A program made the position numbers and the translations under genes. A model generated the notes under the pieces. The model had not been told where the DNA came from. It saw nothing but the letters and a program-made list of their open reading frames with translations, and searched no databases. 49,319 bases of DNA from Candidatus Nanopelagicaceae bacterium (GTDB lineage Bacteria > Actinomycetota > Actinomycetes > Nanopelagicales > Nanopelagicaceae): NCBI GenBank assembly GCA_947454425.1, contig CANGJV010000002.1:1-49319 (forward strand). Direction: 5' to 3'. Numbering within the stretch: the first letter of the stretch is position 1; each line of letters opens with the position of its first letter. Below, in pieces: positions 36,062-45,482 of the stretch.

Positions 36062-38398
36062 GTGGCTAAGTCGTGGACAGATGGCGCACCTCAGCCCGTT
36101 GCTCTCCAAGAACATGCGCACCTCAAAGATCCGTTGCGCTACAAGATTAAGCGTGCATTCTTAGGCGCTCCGCATAACCGCCATTCGCTTGGACATCAGC
36201 GTCTTGATAAGAAGTACGCCCTTGGAATTCTCTCATCTGACTGCATCTCATCATCTGCATATGGTTCAGAACAGATTTTGATTGCTTTGTTACCTGCATT
36301 TGGATTAGCTGCATTTGGAATTTTGATGCCGATGACTGCGGTCGTTCTCGTCATTCTTACTTTATTAACTCTCTCTTATCGAAACGTAATCGATGTCTAT
36401 ACAAAAACTGGCGGCGCATACATTGTTGCGAGAGATAACTTTGGTCCGGTAGTTGCACAGGTTGCTGCTGTTGCTCTCATGCTGGATTACATTGTTACCG
36501 TTGCAGTTCAATCTGCTGCTGGTGTAGCTGCAATTATTTCTACATTTCCTTCACTAGGTGAATGGAAAATGGAGATGATCTTTGCCGTCATCGGAATCTT
36601 GACTTTTGGAAACTTGCGTGGAGTAAAAGAAGCTGGCAAAGCTTTCGCAATGCCAACGTACTTCTTCGTCGGTTGTATGTTTATCGTCTTCGTGATGGGA
36701 ACGTGGCGCCTCATTAACGGCACTCTCCCAATGCTCGATCCTCACGCTGCAGGTGCAGTTGAGATTGGACATTCACAAGGGCTATTAACAGCGGCATCAA
36801 TATTTATTTTGCTTCGCGCATTCGCCAATGGCGGTTCATCTCTTACCGGGCTTGAGGCAATCTCTGATGGAGTCGCTCTCTTTAAGGCTCCAGAACATAC
36901 AAATGCAAAGCGAACCATGGTGATTATGAGTTCTTTACTCGGTTCGCTTGTTCTTGGCGTCTCATGGTTTGCAGGGCACGTGCACGCTGTCCCTTACACA
37001 TCGGGTGCACCAACTGTTATTTCACAGATTGCAAAAGCAGCAGTAGGCACAGGCGGATTTGGTTCCACGATGTTCGTATTGGTACAGCTTGCAACAATGC
37101 TTATTCTCTTTGCGGGAGCAAATACAACATATAGCGCTTTCCCATTACTCGTAAACTTTGTAGCAACAGATGGCTATCTTCCACGTCAACTTACAAAGCG
37201 CGGTCACCGCCTTGCCTTTTCAAATGGAATCTTGCTCCTTTCCGGTGGTGGAATTCTTCTCGTAACTCTGACCTCTGGTTCAGTCGAAAAGCTTGTAGCT
37301 TTTTACGCTCTTGGCGTCTTTACTGGCTTCACCTTGGCTGGCGCAGGAATGACGAAACACGCCCTCCGTACTCGTCCTAAGAATTGGCAATGGAAGGTAG
37401 CCATCAATTCCATCTCTGCCGCAGTTTCATTCCTCGTAGTGATCATCTTCTCTGTTGTTAAATTTAGCGAGGGCGCTTGGATGGTTCTGGTTGCTGCCCC
37501 AATTCTCGTCTTTGTATTCCTGAGATTCCGCAAGCAATATGTACGTGAGCAAGCTGCGCTTAAGGTTCATGACGAGCATGAGCGAGCAACTTCAATTGCA
37601 CGTCACGATGTAACAATCTTGGTAGATAACGTCGATCTAGCAACAGTTGGTGCAGTTCGTTATGCGCGTAGCTTGAAGCCTCACAAGATTAAGGCAGTTC
37701 ACTTTGTAATTGATGATATTCATGCAGAGGAAATCAAGAGCGCTTGGGCAGAGTCAGAAGCTCTAGAAGATGTACAACTAGAACTTATTGACTGTCCGGA
37801 TCGTCGTATTGCTAACTCTGTTGTTGATTATGCAATCCGAAAGACTGAGAAGCCAGATGTCGAACTGACTCTCCTTCTACCACGACGTTCTTATTCACGA
37901 TTCTTAGGGCGATTACTCCATGATCAAACCGCTGAAGAAATCGCTGCACCAATTTCACAGCTTCAACGTGTAGTTGCAACGATTATTCCGTTCGATGTAA
38001 ACAATATAACTTCACGTCGTTCAGTCCTCATTCATGAAGAGCATGTTGGCCCTAAGGAAGCAGCACCTGTGGCTTCAACACCAGCTGCTCGTGCTGATAT
38101 GCCTTTTACTCCAATTAGCCATTACGCCGAACACATCACGCCGATTGGCAAAATCGAATGGCGTAAGCGCGCACATGTGCAGGGTCGTGTCACTTCAGTT
38201 ACGACTGCTCCTCGTGGAAGCGCGCCATCTCTTCAGGTTGAGGTTTGGGATGAGACAGGTGGAGTCACACTCAACTTCCTTGGTCGCCGCGAAATTGCAG
38301 GGCTTGAAGTTGGGATGGAGCTTCGCGCAGAAGGAATGGTTGGTGAAGATGAGGGAACTCTCGTAATCCTCAATCCATCCTACGAGTTAGTTATTTAA
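36062..38398 (+). CDS. KimA-like APC transporter fused to a C-terminal OB-fold domain
   Basis: This 778-residue protein has three parts. Residues about 45-495 are an APC-superfamily transporter of the KimA/YdaO type, starting LGILSSDCISSSAYGSEQIL and with about 12 helices. Residues about 510-645 form a cytosolic USP-like domain (HDVTILVDNVDLATVGAVRYA), as in KimA, a potassium importer controlled by cyclic di-AMP in Bacillus. Residues about 690-778 are an OB-fold nucleic-acid-binding-type domain (GRVTSV, VWDETGGVTLNFLGRREIAG, NPSYEL). AAAAGGAG lies 7 nt before GTG 36062, which I chose over the upstream ATG at 36032. The stop overlaps tadA by 4 bp. The third part is unusual for a transporter. 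Confidence 0.85.
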   Translation: MAKSWTDGAPQPVALQEHAHLKDPLRYKIKRAFLGAPHNRHSLGHQRLDKKYALGILSSDCISSSAYGSEQILIALLPAFGLAAFGILMPMTAVVLVILTLLTLSYRNVIDVYTKTGGAYIVARDNFGPVVAQVAAVALMLDYIVTVAVQSAAGVAAIISTFPSLGEWKMEMIFAVIGILTFGNLRGVKEAGKAFAMPTYFFVGCMFIVFVMGTWRLINGTLPMLDPHAAGAVEIGHSQGLLTAASIFILLRAFANGGSSLTGLEAISDGVALFKAPEHTNAKRTMVIMSSLLGSLVLGVSWFAGHVHAVPYTSGAPTVISQIAKAAVGTGGFGSTMFVLVQLATMLILFAGANTTYSAFPLLVNFVATDGYLPRQLTKRGHRLAFSNGILLLSGGGILLVTLTSGSVEKLVAFYALGVFTGFTLAGAGMTKHALRTRPKNWQWKVAINSISAAVSFLVVIIFSVVKFSEGAWMVLVAAPILVFVFLRFRKQYVREQAALKVHDEHERATSIARHDVTILVDNVDLATVGAVRYARSLKPHKIKAVHFVIDDIHAEEIKSAWAESEALEDVQLELIDCPDRRIANSVVDYAIRKTEKPDVELTLLLPRRSYSRFLGRLLHDQTAEEIAAPISQLQRVVATIIPFDVNNITSRRSVLIHEEHVGPKEAAPVASTPAARADMPFTPISHYAEHITPIGKIEWRKRAHVQGRVTSVTTAPRGSAPSLQVEVWDETGGVTLNFLGRREIAGLEVGMELRAEGMVGEDEGTLVILNPSYELVI

Positions 38399-38847
38399 GA
38401 TTTATCTTTAAAGAAATCTGTAAGTAGCGCTGCGCATTCTTTTTCTAACACCCCAGATGTCACATCAATCTTAAAAATTGAACGTGGGTCGCGAAGAATG
38501 TCCCAGACCGAGCCAACTGCTCCAGCCTTTTCATCCCATGCACCAAAGATCACTTTATTAATTCGAGATTGGGCGATAGCGCCAGCGCACATGGCACAGG
38601 GTTCAAGTGTGACGATTAATGTGCAGTCATCAAGTCTAGATTTTTGCAGGCGGGCTGCGGCGTTACGAATCGCAACCACCTCTGCATGTGCCGTCGGATC
38701 ATTATTAGCTTCGCGTTCATTGAAGCCTTTTCCGATGACGACTCCATCACTGTTAATCACGATTGCGCCTACGGGAACGTCGCCTCTCTCTGTTGCGGCG
38801 TGAGCAACTTCAAGGGCCATGCGCATAAGTTCCTCGCTATTCTGCAT
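38395..38847 (-). CDS. tadA: tRNA-specific adenosine deaminase
   Basis: TadA converts A34 to inosine in tRNA-Arg(ACG). The 150-residue protein has the zinc and catalytic residues in TAHAEVVAI (H54, E56) and LEPCAMCAGAI (C84, C87). The C-terminal region after the deaminase core (VWDILRDPRSIF) is of the TadA rather than cytidine-deaminase type. Its ATG lacks a Shine-Dalgarno and is preceded by TAAAGT with a 6-nt spacer. It is divergent from upp and tail-overlaps the transporter gene. Confidence 0.93.
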   Translation of the reverse strand: MQNSEELMRMALEVAHAATERGDVPVGAIVINSDGVVIGKGFNEREANNDPTAHAEVVAIRNAAARLQKSRLDDCTLIVTLEPCAMCAGAIAQSRINKVIFGAWDEKAGAVGSVWDILRDPRSIFKIDVTSGVLEKECAALLTDFFKDKS

Positions 38848-38876
38848 AGCCCGACTTTATCGGTAAGGTTGGAACC
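38848..38876. promoter_or_regulatory. Compact divergent tadA/upp promoter region
   Basis: In 29 bp, TAAAGT (minus strand, 38859-38854) ends 6 nt before the tadA ATG, and TAAGGT (plus strand, 38864-38869) ends 7 nt before the upp ATG. Neither gene has a Shine-Dalgarno, so two leaderless promoters are inferred back to back. Confidence 0.6.
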
Positions 38877-39515
38877 ATGAAAGTACATGTTGCCAATCAC
38901 CCGCTTATCTCTCACAAGTTAACTGTTCTCCGTGATGAGCGCACTGATTCGCCTACTTTCCGTCGGTTAGTGGAAGAGCTCGTAACACTTCTTGCCTACG
39001 AAGCTACTCGAGATGTAAAGACAGTTTCCGTGAAGATAAAGACTCCAGTTACCGAAACAACTGGTCTAAAAATGGCAGAGCCTCGTCCTGTTGTTGTTCC
39101 AATTCTCCGAGCCGGGCTCGGAATGCTTGAGGGAATGACGAAATTACTTCCCACTGCTCAAGTTGGTTTCCTCGGCATGGTCCGAGATGAAAAAACTTTG
39201 CAAGCAAGTACATATGCAAATCGCCTTCCAGAAGATCTAGCGGGGCGTCAATGCTTTGTTCTAGATCCAATGTTGGCAACTGGCGGAACTCTTGTTGCCG
39301 CATTTAATTTCCTTATTGAACGTGGAGCAACTGAGATCACTGCAATCTGTCTCCTTGCAGCCCCAGAGGGAATCAAAATTGTTGAAGATGCTTTTAAAGA
39401 TTCTGGGGTACCAATTACCTTGGTGACAGGTTCACTCGACGAAAAGCTCAACGAACATGGTTATATCGTTCCTGGTCTTGGGGATGCTGGAGACCGTCTC
39501 TACGGTGTCGTGTAA
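38877..39515 (+). CDS. upp: Uracil phosphoribosyltransferase
   Basis: Upp salvages uracil to UMP with PRPP. The 212-residue protein opens [19 protein letters not shown], has [14 protein letters not shown], the PRPP loop [15 protein letters not shown] and the uracil-binding C-terminus [11 protein letters not shown]. All are complete. The tadA-upp neighbourhood recurs in actinobacteria. Leaderless start at ATG 38877. The next gene begins right after its stop, without a gap. Confidence 0.97.
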   Translation: MKVHVANHPLISHKLTVLRDERTDSPTFRRLVEELVTLLAYEATRDVKTVSVKIKTPVTETTGLKMAEPRPVVVPILRAGLGMLEGMTKLLPTAQVGFLGMVRDEKTLQASTYANRLPEDLAGRQCFVLDPMLATGGTLVAAFNFLIERGATEITAICLLAAPEGIKIVEDAFKDSGVPITLVTGSLDEKLNEHGYIVPGLGDAGDRLYGVV

Positions 39516-40901
39516 ATGGCATCAACATCACCTGGGTATGGGATCACTATTCGTGTCGAAGGTGCGCCTGAACTCCAACCTGTAGCTCTTGTCACTGCAA
39601 CTGTCACCTCAGCCGGTGCGACTATCACTGCACTTGATGTTGTGGAATCGACTTTAGATAAGGTAGTTGTCGACATCACTTGCGATACGGTCGATAAAGA
39701 TCATGCGCAGGAAATTAATGCGGCCCTCGCCGCACATGCTGGGCTTACAGTTCGAAAGGTAAGTGACCGTACCTTCTTGCTCCACCTTGGTGGAAAGATT
39801 GAGATTAATTCAAAGGTCCCTCTTAAGACTCGTGATGATTTATCACGTGCCTACACTCCAGGGGTTGCGAGAATCTGCGAAGCTATTGTTGAAGATCCAT
39901 CTGACGTTCGACGTTTAACTATGAAGCGCAATACCGTAGCTGTAGTGACGGATGGCTCTGCAGTACTTGGCCTTGGAAATATTGGTCCAGCGGCAGCCTT
40001 GCCAGTAATGGAAGGTAAGGCGGTACTTTTCAAGCGTTTTGCTGATATTGATGCATGGCCAGTCTGTCTTGATACACAAGATGTCGATGAGATTGTTCGC
40101 ACCGTTCAACTGATCGCCCCTGTTTATGGTGGCATTAACTTGGAGGACATCTCTGCACCTCGCTGTTTTGAGGTTGAAGCGCGTCTACGAGAGCTCTTGG
40201 ATATCCCGGTCTTTCACGATGATCAACATGGAACCGCAATCGTTGTTTCTGCTGCGCTCCGAAACTCTTTAAAACTCGTAAAGAAGAATCTTGGCGATGT
40301 AAAAATCGTCATGAGTGGCGCTGGGGCAGCTGGAACTGCAATTGCACGGCTACTGGTCTTAAGTGGTGCTAAAAATATTATTGCCTACGATAAAGATGGA
40401 GTTATCTCTAAATCCTCTGCCGGTGAAGACGATATGCGCCAGTGGTTTAAAGAGAATTCAAACCCGGATAACTTCCTCGGTGATATCCATCAAGCCATGG
40501 TTGGCGCAGATGTATTCATCGGTGTGAGCGCGCCAGATGTGCTCGTCGAAGCAGATATTGCAGCTATGGCTAAAGATTCAATTGTCTTCGCACTTGCAAA
40601 TCCAAATCCAGAGATAGATCCAGCTATTGCTCGCAAGTACGCAACAGTTGTTGCGACTGGACGAAGTGATCAGCCAAATCAAATCAACAATGTTCTGGCC
40701 TTTCCAGGAATATTCCGTGGTTTGCTTGATGCTGGAGCTCGAAAGATTTCAGATGACCTCCTTGCGGCGGCGGCCGATGCAATTGCAGATTGTGTGACTG
40801 ATTCACAACTTAACGCTTCATTTATTGTTCCGAGCGTCTTTGACCCACAGGTTGTGACAAAAGTTGCTGCCGCTGTGAAAAAGATTTCTCAACGGGGCTA
40901 A
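39516..40901 (+). CDS. NAD-dependent malic enzyme with N-terminal ACT domain
   Basis: This 461-residue enzyme decarboxylates malate to pyruvate. An ACT-like regulatory domain (residues about 1-85: [32 protein letters not shown]) precedes the malic enzyme core: [58 protein letters not shown] and the Rossmann region [17 protein letters not shown]. The ACT domain suggests amino-acid control and occurs in Streptomyces NAD-type malic enzymes. The ATG abuts the upp stop and there is no Shine-Dalgarno, so coupled translation with upp is likely. Confidence 0.93.
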   Translation: MASTSPGYGITIRVEGAPELQPVALVTATVTSAGATITALDVVESTLDKVVVDITCDTVDKDHAQEINAALAAHAGLTVRKVSDRTFLLHLGGKIEINSKVPLKTRDDLSRAYTPGVARICEAIVEDPSDVRRLTMKRNTVAVVTDGSAVLGLGNIGPAAALPVMEGKAVLFKRFADIDAWPVCLDTQDVDEIVRTVQLIAPVYGGINLEDISAPRCFEVEARLRELLDIPVFHDDQHGTAIVVSAALRNSLKLVKKNLGDVKIVMSGAGAAGTAIARLLVLSGAKNIIAYDKDGVISKSSAGEDDMRQWFKENSNPDNFLGDIHQAMVGADVFIGVSAPDVLVEADIAAMAKDSIVFALANPNPEIDPAIARKYATVVATGRSDQPNQINNVLAFPGIFRGLLDAGARKISDDLLAAAADAIADCVTDSQLNASFIVPSVFDPQVVTKVAAAVKKISQRG

Positions 40902-41507
40902 ATGAACAGCTTTGCAGCTTCATTTGATAGCCAGTTCTCTTCGCTAGCGCCGTTCTTTCTCTACATTTTTGTGGCGGGAATAGTTTTCATTGAAACCGGT
41001 CTCCTCTTTGGATTCTTTCTCCCCGGTGATTCGATTCTCTTTAGCGCTGGATTAGTTGCGGCAGCGCATGGAGATATCAATATTCTCTTGCTCGTTACAT
41101 TGATTGTTGTAGCTGCATTCTTCGGAGATCAAGTTGGATTCGTTCTCGGTCGAGTGATTGGCCGCCCGTATCTTGAGAAGCGAGAGTCTCCTAGGGTTCA
41201 ACGGCTGATAGTCAACGCCGAGCGCTTCTATCAACAGACCGGTTGGTGGGCGGTAGTAGCGGCACGTTTCTTTCCATGGGTTCGTACCTTTGTTCCACCG
41301 ATTGCCGGTGCTTCAAAGATGAATTACTACAAGTTCTTATCCGCCAATTTAGTCGGCGCAATCCTCTGGGGCGCTGGAATTACACTGGCCGGATTCTATG
41401 CCGCAACTCTGCCGTGGGTGAAGACTTCTTCCTATGCAATTGCAGGGTTCTTTATTCTTGCTTCTACCGTTTCGGTAATTGTGAATTATTCACGCCGCCC
41501 ACAATAA
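40902..41507 (+). CDS. DedA-family membrane protein, first copy
   Basis: This 201-residue protein has about five hydrophobic segments and the DedA/SNARE-associated pattern: ETGLLFGFFLPGDSILFSAG, FGDQVGFVLGRVIGRPY and the helix after RFFPWVRTFVPPIAGASKM. DedA proteins act as undecaprenyl-phosphate or phospholipid flippases in several bacteria. The ATG follows the malic enzyme stop directly. Its 3' end overlaps the convergent DMT transporter gene by 44 bp, the longest coding overlap here. A second DedA is at 46877. Confidence 0.92.
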   Translation: MNSFAASFDSQFSSLAPFFLYIFVAGIVFIETGLLFGFFLPGDSILFSAGLVAAAHGDINILLLVTLIVVAAFFGDQVGFVLGRVIGRPYLEKRESPRVQRLIVNAERFYQQTGWWAVVAARFFPWVRTFVPPIAGASKMNYYKFLSANLVGAILWGAGITLAGFYAATLPWVKTSSYAIAGFFILASTVSVIVNYSRRPQ

Positions 41508-42414
41508 CTCCGAGGTAGGTCAGCGCGATTCCGGTTACAAGGTACCAACTGACATTTACTCCGTTGGTAGGAGATATCAAATCGATAAGCAGCGATCCAA
41601 GAAGGTTTCCGCCAACGCTAAAGAGCGTGAATGTAAGTACCCCAAGGTGTTGCACAATTTTTGATGTAAAAGCAATGTAGATAACTCCAATTACTCCACC
41701 TGTATATATCCACCAAGGGCCCGCGGGCAGAGCAGTTACCTTTGCATTCCCAAAAATAATAATGAGAAGCAAGAAGAGTGATAGGAAAGCTGTTCCCATA
41801 AAGAAATTAAGTAGTGAAGTTGTGTAACTCTGGTGAGAGAACTCATTGATGCGACCATTAAGTGCACGTTGAACTCCAACAACTGCACCCGCAACTCCCG
41901 CCATAAGAACTGCAAGGAGCTCGAGGTTTGCACCTTCAATTCGGTCGTAAACAGAGACTAAGACTGCGAAGATAGTAAAGAGTGCAGCGGCGACGCGACG
42001 GATTGTTATTCCTTTCTTACCGCCGCCTGTTAAACCTAAGCGATCCACAAGAAGCGATGCAGCGGTCTGTCCTGCGATTGAGGCAACGGAATAAATGGCA
42101 ACGCCTATTACAGGCACGGTGTGAGTCTGAATTGCGACAAAGGATCCGCCAAGTGCACCAGCGAATAGTGTCCATCGTGGAATCTCGCGACGAGATACAG
42201 CCCCGCTTAAATTGCGAACGCCTAATTTAATTGACGGCGAGAAGAGAGCGATGAAGGCAATTATTACAAGGCCTGATGTGAATGAGATTAAGGCAGCTTC
42301 TACTCCATTATTTAAGCGATGAGATAATTCGCCATTTGCTCGGGCTTGTAACGCAATCATTGCTCCGGAAATAGTTGCCAAAATATCTAATCTTTGAGTC
42401 GCCTTTGACAACAT
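41464..42414 (-). CDS. DMT-superfamily transporter with two DUF606 halves
   Basis: This 316-residue protein has about ten helices in two repeated halves. Each begins with a G-x-x-x-x-x-Q-x-x-x-N/R-G element: SGAMIALQARANGELS in the first, AGAVVGVQRALNGRIN in the second. That is the YdcZ/DUF606 fold of the drug/metabolite superfamily, here duplicated in one chain as in actinobacteria. A basic loop (DRLGLTGGGKKGITIRR) separates the halves. GAGGG before the ATG overlaps the ABC-F stop. Substrate unknown. The C-terminal 14 codons overlap dedA antisense. Confidence 0.85.
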   Translation of the reverse strand: MLSKATQRLDILATISGAMIALQARANGELSHRLNNGVEAALISFTSGLVIIAFIALFSPSIKLGVRNLSGAVSRREIPRWTLFAGALGGSFVAIQTHTVPVIGVAIYSVASIAGQTAASLLVDRLGLTGGGKKGITIRRVAAALFTIFAVLVSVYDRIEGANLELLAVLMAGVAGAVVGVQRALNGRINEFSHQSYTTSLLNFFMGTAFLSLFLLLIIIFGNAKVTALPAGPWWIYTGGVIGVIYIAFTSKIVQHLGVLTFTLFSVGGNLLGSLLIDLISPTNGVNVSWYLVTGIALTYLGVIVGGVNNSQLPKR

Positions 42415-42416
42415 TT

Positions 42417-44183
42417 CTATCCCTCAAGTGCCAACGTAATCGATAGCCACTCTTCTTCGCGCGCGGCTAGGTCATTTGAAACTTTCGCAAGTTGATTTGT
42501 AAGTTCTGTAAATTGCGCCGGGTCACTTTGGATTTCTAGCTCTGCGCTAATGCGGATTACCTCTGCTTTACCTTTTTCAATCTGGCGCTCAACTCTAGTG
42601 AGGTCTTTCTTCAATTGACGCTCTTCTGCAGCGTTTGAAGTCTTCCCCTTATTAGCCAGAGATTGCGTTGGCTGCGTTGATGCATGGCGGAGTTCGAGAT
42701 ATTCATCGACTCCACGAGGTAGATCACGTAATTTCAAATCGCCTAATAAGCCTACAAACCGATCGCAGACACGTTCTAAGAAGTATCTATCGTGGGATAC
42801 AACGAGCAAAGTTCCACCATAGCTATCGAGCAAATCTTCTAACTCTGTAAGTGTCTCGATATCAAAATCGTTTGTAGGCTCATCTAGCATCAATACATTT
42901 GGGGCATCCATCAGTAAGCGCGTCAGTTGCAATCGACGGCGCTCACCTCCAGATAGATCTCCGACCGGAGTCCACTGTCCATCTCGATCAAAGCCAAGGC
43001 GTTCGCAGAGTTGTGAAGCTGAAAGAGTTTTGCCTTTTCCAAGTTCGACATATTGCGCAACATTTTCTACCGCTTCTAACACACGCCAGGTTGGATCGAG
43101 TTCATCTAAATGTTGGGTAAGGAATGCTATTTTCACTGTTATTCCAGTAGTGAGCTTTCCTGCAGCCGGTGCTAGATGACTCGCAAGCACTCGCATCAAA
43201 GTACTTTTCCCGGCGCCGTTAACTCCGATAATTCCAATTCGATCACCGGGACCGATATTCCAAGTTAAGTGCGATAGAAGTTCTTTATCGCCGGCTTTAA
43301 CCTGCATATCTTTTGTCTCGAGAACTGTTTTACCTAATCGGTTAAGGGCAAATTTTAAGAGTTCGCTACCATCTCGTGGAGCAGGCTCTGCCGAAATCAG
43401 TTCGTTTGCGGCATCAATACGAAACTTGGGTTTAGTTGTTCGCGCGGGCGCACCACGGCGTAACCACGCGAGTTCCTTACGAATTAGATTGTTTCGGCGG
43501 GCTTCGGTTACCGCAGATTGGCGTGATCGCTCTGCCTTCGCCAAGACGAAAGCAGAATATCCACCGTCGTACTCTTCAACGTTTCCTAGTACAACTTCCC
43601 AGGTTCGATCTGTGATTTCATCAAGGAACCAACGATCGTGAGTAACAACGAGCACTGCTAAATCTGTTCTCTTCTTTAAATACTGCGCCAACCATGCCAC
43701 TCCCTCAACATCGAGATGGTTAGTCGGCTCATCGAGCAGAACAAGTTCGACGTCATCAATTAATAACTTTGCAAGACCGACGCGGCGCTTCTCTCCACCT
43801 GATAATTGTCCAAAAGTTCTTTCAAATAGGTGATCATCGAATCCACCGAAGAGACCAGTGAAGATTTCTCTGATGCGAGAATCACCAGCCCACTCATGCT
43901 TCTCGCGATCACCCAGCACGACTTCACCAACTGTTAATAAGGGATCTGCTTTATCAATCTGAGCTAAGAAGCCAATATTCGTTGAATTTGATTTTGTCAC
44001 TCGACCAGCATCTGGAGCTTCTTCGCCAGTGATAATTCGCATCAAAGTGCTCTTGCCAGCGCCATTGCGCCCAACAATTCCGATTCTTTCACCTTCAGAA
44101 ATGCCTAACGAAACCTTTGTCAGAAGTGGGCGAATATCAAAGGCTTTAGAGACCTCTTCGATGTTTACAAGATTGCGCGCCAC
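42417..44183 (-). CDS. ABC-F family ATPase (Uup-like)
   Basis: This 588-residue protein has two ABC domains and no membrane part. Domain 1 has GRNGAGKST, LSGGEKRRVGLAKLL and VLLDEPTNHLD; domain 2 has GVNGAGKST, LSGGERRRLQLTRLL and LMLDEPTNDFD. A C-terminal charged coiled coil (about 515-588) marks the Uup-like subgroup of ribosome- or branched-DNA-associated ABC-F proteins. I start at GTG 44181-44183 (MARNLVNIEEVSKAF) because TACGCT is 8 nt upstream. An earlier ATG at 44267 would overlap kynU and add an unconserved extension. Confidence 0.92.
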   Translation of the reverse strand: MARNLVNIEEVSKAFDIRPLLTKVSLGISEGERIGIVGRNGAGKSTLMRIITGEEAPDAGRVTKSNSTNIGFLAQIDKADPLLTVGEVVLGDREKHEWAGDSRIREIFTGLFGGFDDHLFERTFGQLSGGEKRRVGLAKLLIDDVELVLLDEPTNHLDVEGVAWLAQYLKKRTDLAVLVVTHDRWFLDEITDRTWEVVLGNVEEYDGGYSAFVLAKAERSRQSAVTEARRNNLIRKELAWLRRGAPARTTKPKFRIDAANELISAEPAPRDGSELLKFALNRLGKTVLETKDMQVKAGDKELLSHLTWNIGPGDRIGIIGVNGAGKSTLMRVLASHLAPAAGKLTTGITVKIAFLTQHLDELDPTWRVLEAVENVAQYVELGKGKTLSASQLCERLGFDRDGQWTPVGDLSGGERRRLQLTRLLMDAPNVLMLDEPTNDFDIETLTELEDLLDSYGGTLLVVSHDRYFLERVCDRFVGLLGDLKLRDLPRGVDEYLELRHASTQPTQSLANKGKTSNAAEERQLKKDLTRVERQIEKGKAEVIRISAELEIQSDPAQFTELTNQLAKVSNDLAAREEEWLSITLALEG

Positions 44184-44207
44184 GGTAGGAGAGCGTACCT
44201 TTCCATC
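44184..44207. promoter_or_regulatory. Compact divergent ABC-F/kynU promoter with overlapping -10 elements
   Basis: Only 24 bp lie between the two starts. TACCTT (plus, 44196-44201) ends 6 nt before the kynU ATG, and TACGCT (minus, 44197-44192) ends 8 nt before the ABC-F GTG. The hexamers share two base pairs. Neither start has a good Shine-Dalgarno. Confidence 0.55.
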
Positions 44208-45482
44208 ATGAAGGTTACTGACCGCGAATACGCTCTCGAACTCGACCGAATCGATCCGCTCGCACATTTCAAGAGCAGATTTGTGATTACCGACCCGGAT
44301 CTCTGTTATTTAGATGGAAATTCACTCGGACGTCTCCCCCATGAGACTGTGAAAGCGGTAAATGACTTCCTCACCCACGAATGGGGCCGTGAAGTGGTGA
44401 CCGGCTGGAGCCACTGGGTGGATGAAGCTCAGCCGGCGGGAGATCTATTGGGACGTTCAGTCCTTGGCGCTGCGCCAGGACAGGTGTTGGTCTGCGATAC
44501 GACATCTGTAAATTTCTATCAACTCTGTCTCGCTGCTATTAATTCTCGCCCTGGACGCAAGACAATCATTACCGATGCTGCCAACTTTCCAACTGATCGT
44601 TACATCCTTGATGGCATCGCAAAGCAACTTGGTCTCAATCTTGTAATCATTGATAACGAAGATAAAACTCTCTCTGATAACGAGCGAATCACAGTCGATA
44701 TTTTGAAACCTTACATGAGTGAAGATGTTGCACTTGTTACCTTTGAAGTAATTCAATATCGCTCTGGTGCGCGCAATGACATCAAATCAATTACCGATTT
44801 GGCTCGCGAATACGGCGCGTTGGTCTTGTGGGATGCTAGCCACGCAGCTGGAGCAATTGAAATGGACTTTGATGCAAATGGTGTCGATCTTGCCGTTGGA
44901 TGCACATATAAATATGGAAACTCAGGCCCAGGATCTCCAGCTTGGTTATATGTAAATAAGAGAGTGCAAAACGAATTACAAGTTCCTATCCAAGGTTGGT
45001 TTGGAAATGAAGATCAATTTGGAATGGGTCCTGAGTTTGTAAAAGCAAAAGGTATTCGCGGTTTCCAAATTGCTAGCCCATCCATCGTTGGGGTACGCGG
45101 AGTGCAAACCGCATTTGCCATGATTGAAGAAGCTGGCATTAAGTCAATTTCCGAAAAAGCTGCAACTGGAACTCAGATGATGATTGATCTCTTCGACGCA
45201 TGGCTTGCTGATCTTGGTTACACGCTGCTTACATCGCGCGATGCGAGCGAACGTGGTGGGCATATTTCAATCGGCCATCCACAAGCTGCACAAATTTGTA
45301 TTGCCCTGCGACAGTTCGTCAATGTGATCCCTGATTACCGTACCCCAAATACAATTCGGCTTGCCATCGCGCCACTACCAACGTCGTACGTTGAAATTTG
45401 GGATGGCTTCCAACGATTGCGCGATTTAACGATCAGTAAGAAATATGAAGAAATCAAGGGTTCGGATTCGAGAGTCACATGA
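44208..45482 (+). CDS. kynU: Kynureninase
   Basis: Kynureninase splits kynurenine to anthranilate and alanine using PLP. The 424-residue protein shows FVITDPDLCYLDGNSLGRLP, VCDTTSVNFYQL, WDASHAAGAIEMDF and the PLP-lysine segment GCTYKYGNSGPGSPAWLY, all diagnostic. It overlaps the tryptophan dioxygenase gene by 4 bp (ATGA), so the first and third steps of tryptophan breakdown are coupled. No formamidase (kynB) gene lies beside it. TACCTT 6 nt upstream suggests a leaderless transcript. Confidence 0.95.
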   Translation: MKVTDREYALELDRIDPLAHFKSRFVITDPDLCYLDGNSLGRLPHETVKAVNDFLTHEWGREVVTGWSHWVDEAQPAGDLLGRSVLGAAPGQVLVCDTTSVNFYQLCLAAINSRPGRKTIITDAANFPTDRYILDGIAKQLGLNLVIIDNEDKTLSDNERITVDILKPYMSEDVALVTFEVIQYRSGARNDIKSITDLAREYGALVLWDASHAAGAIEMDFDANGVDLAVGCTYKYGNSGPGSPAWLYVNKRVQNELQVPIQGWFGNEDQFGMGPEFVKAKGIRGFQIASPSIVGVRGVQTAFAMIEEAGIKSISEKAATGTQMMIDLFDAWLADLGYTLLTSRDASERGGHISIGHPQAAQICIALRQFVNVIPDYRTPNTIRLAIAPLPTSYVEIWDGFQRLRDLTISKKYEEIKGSDSRVT

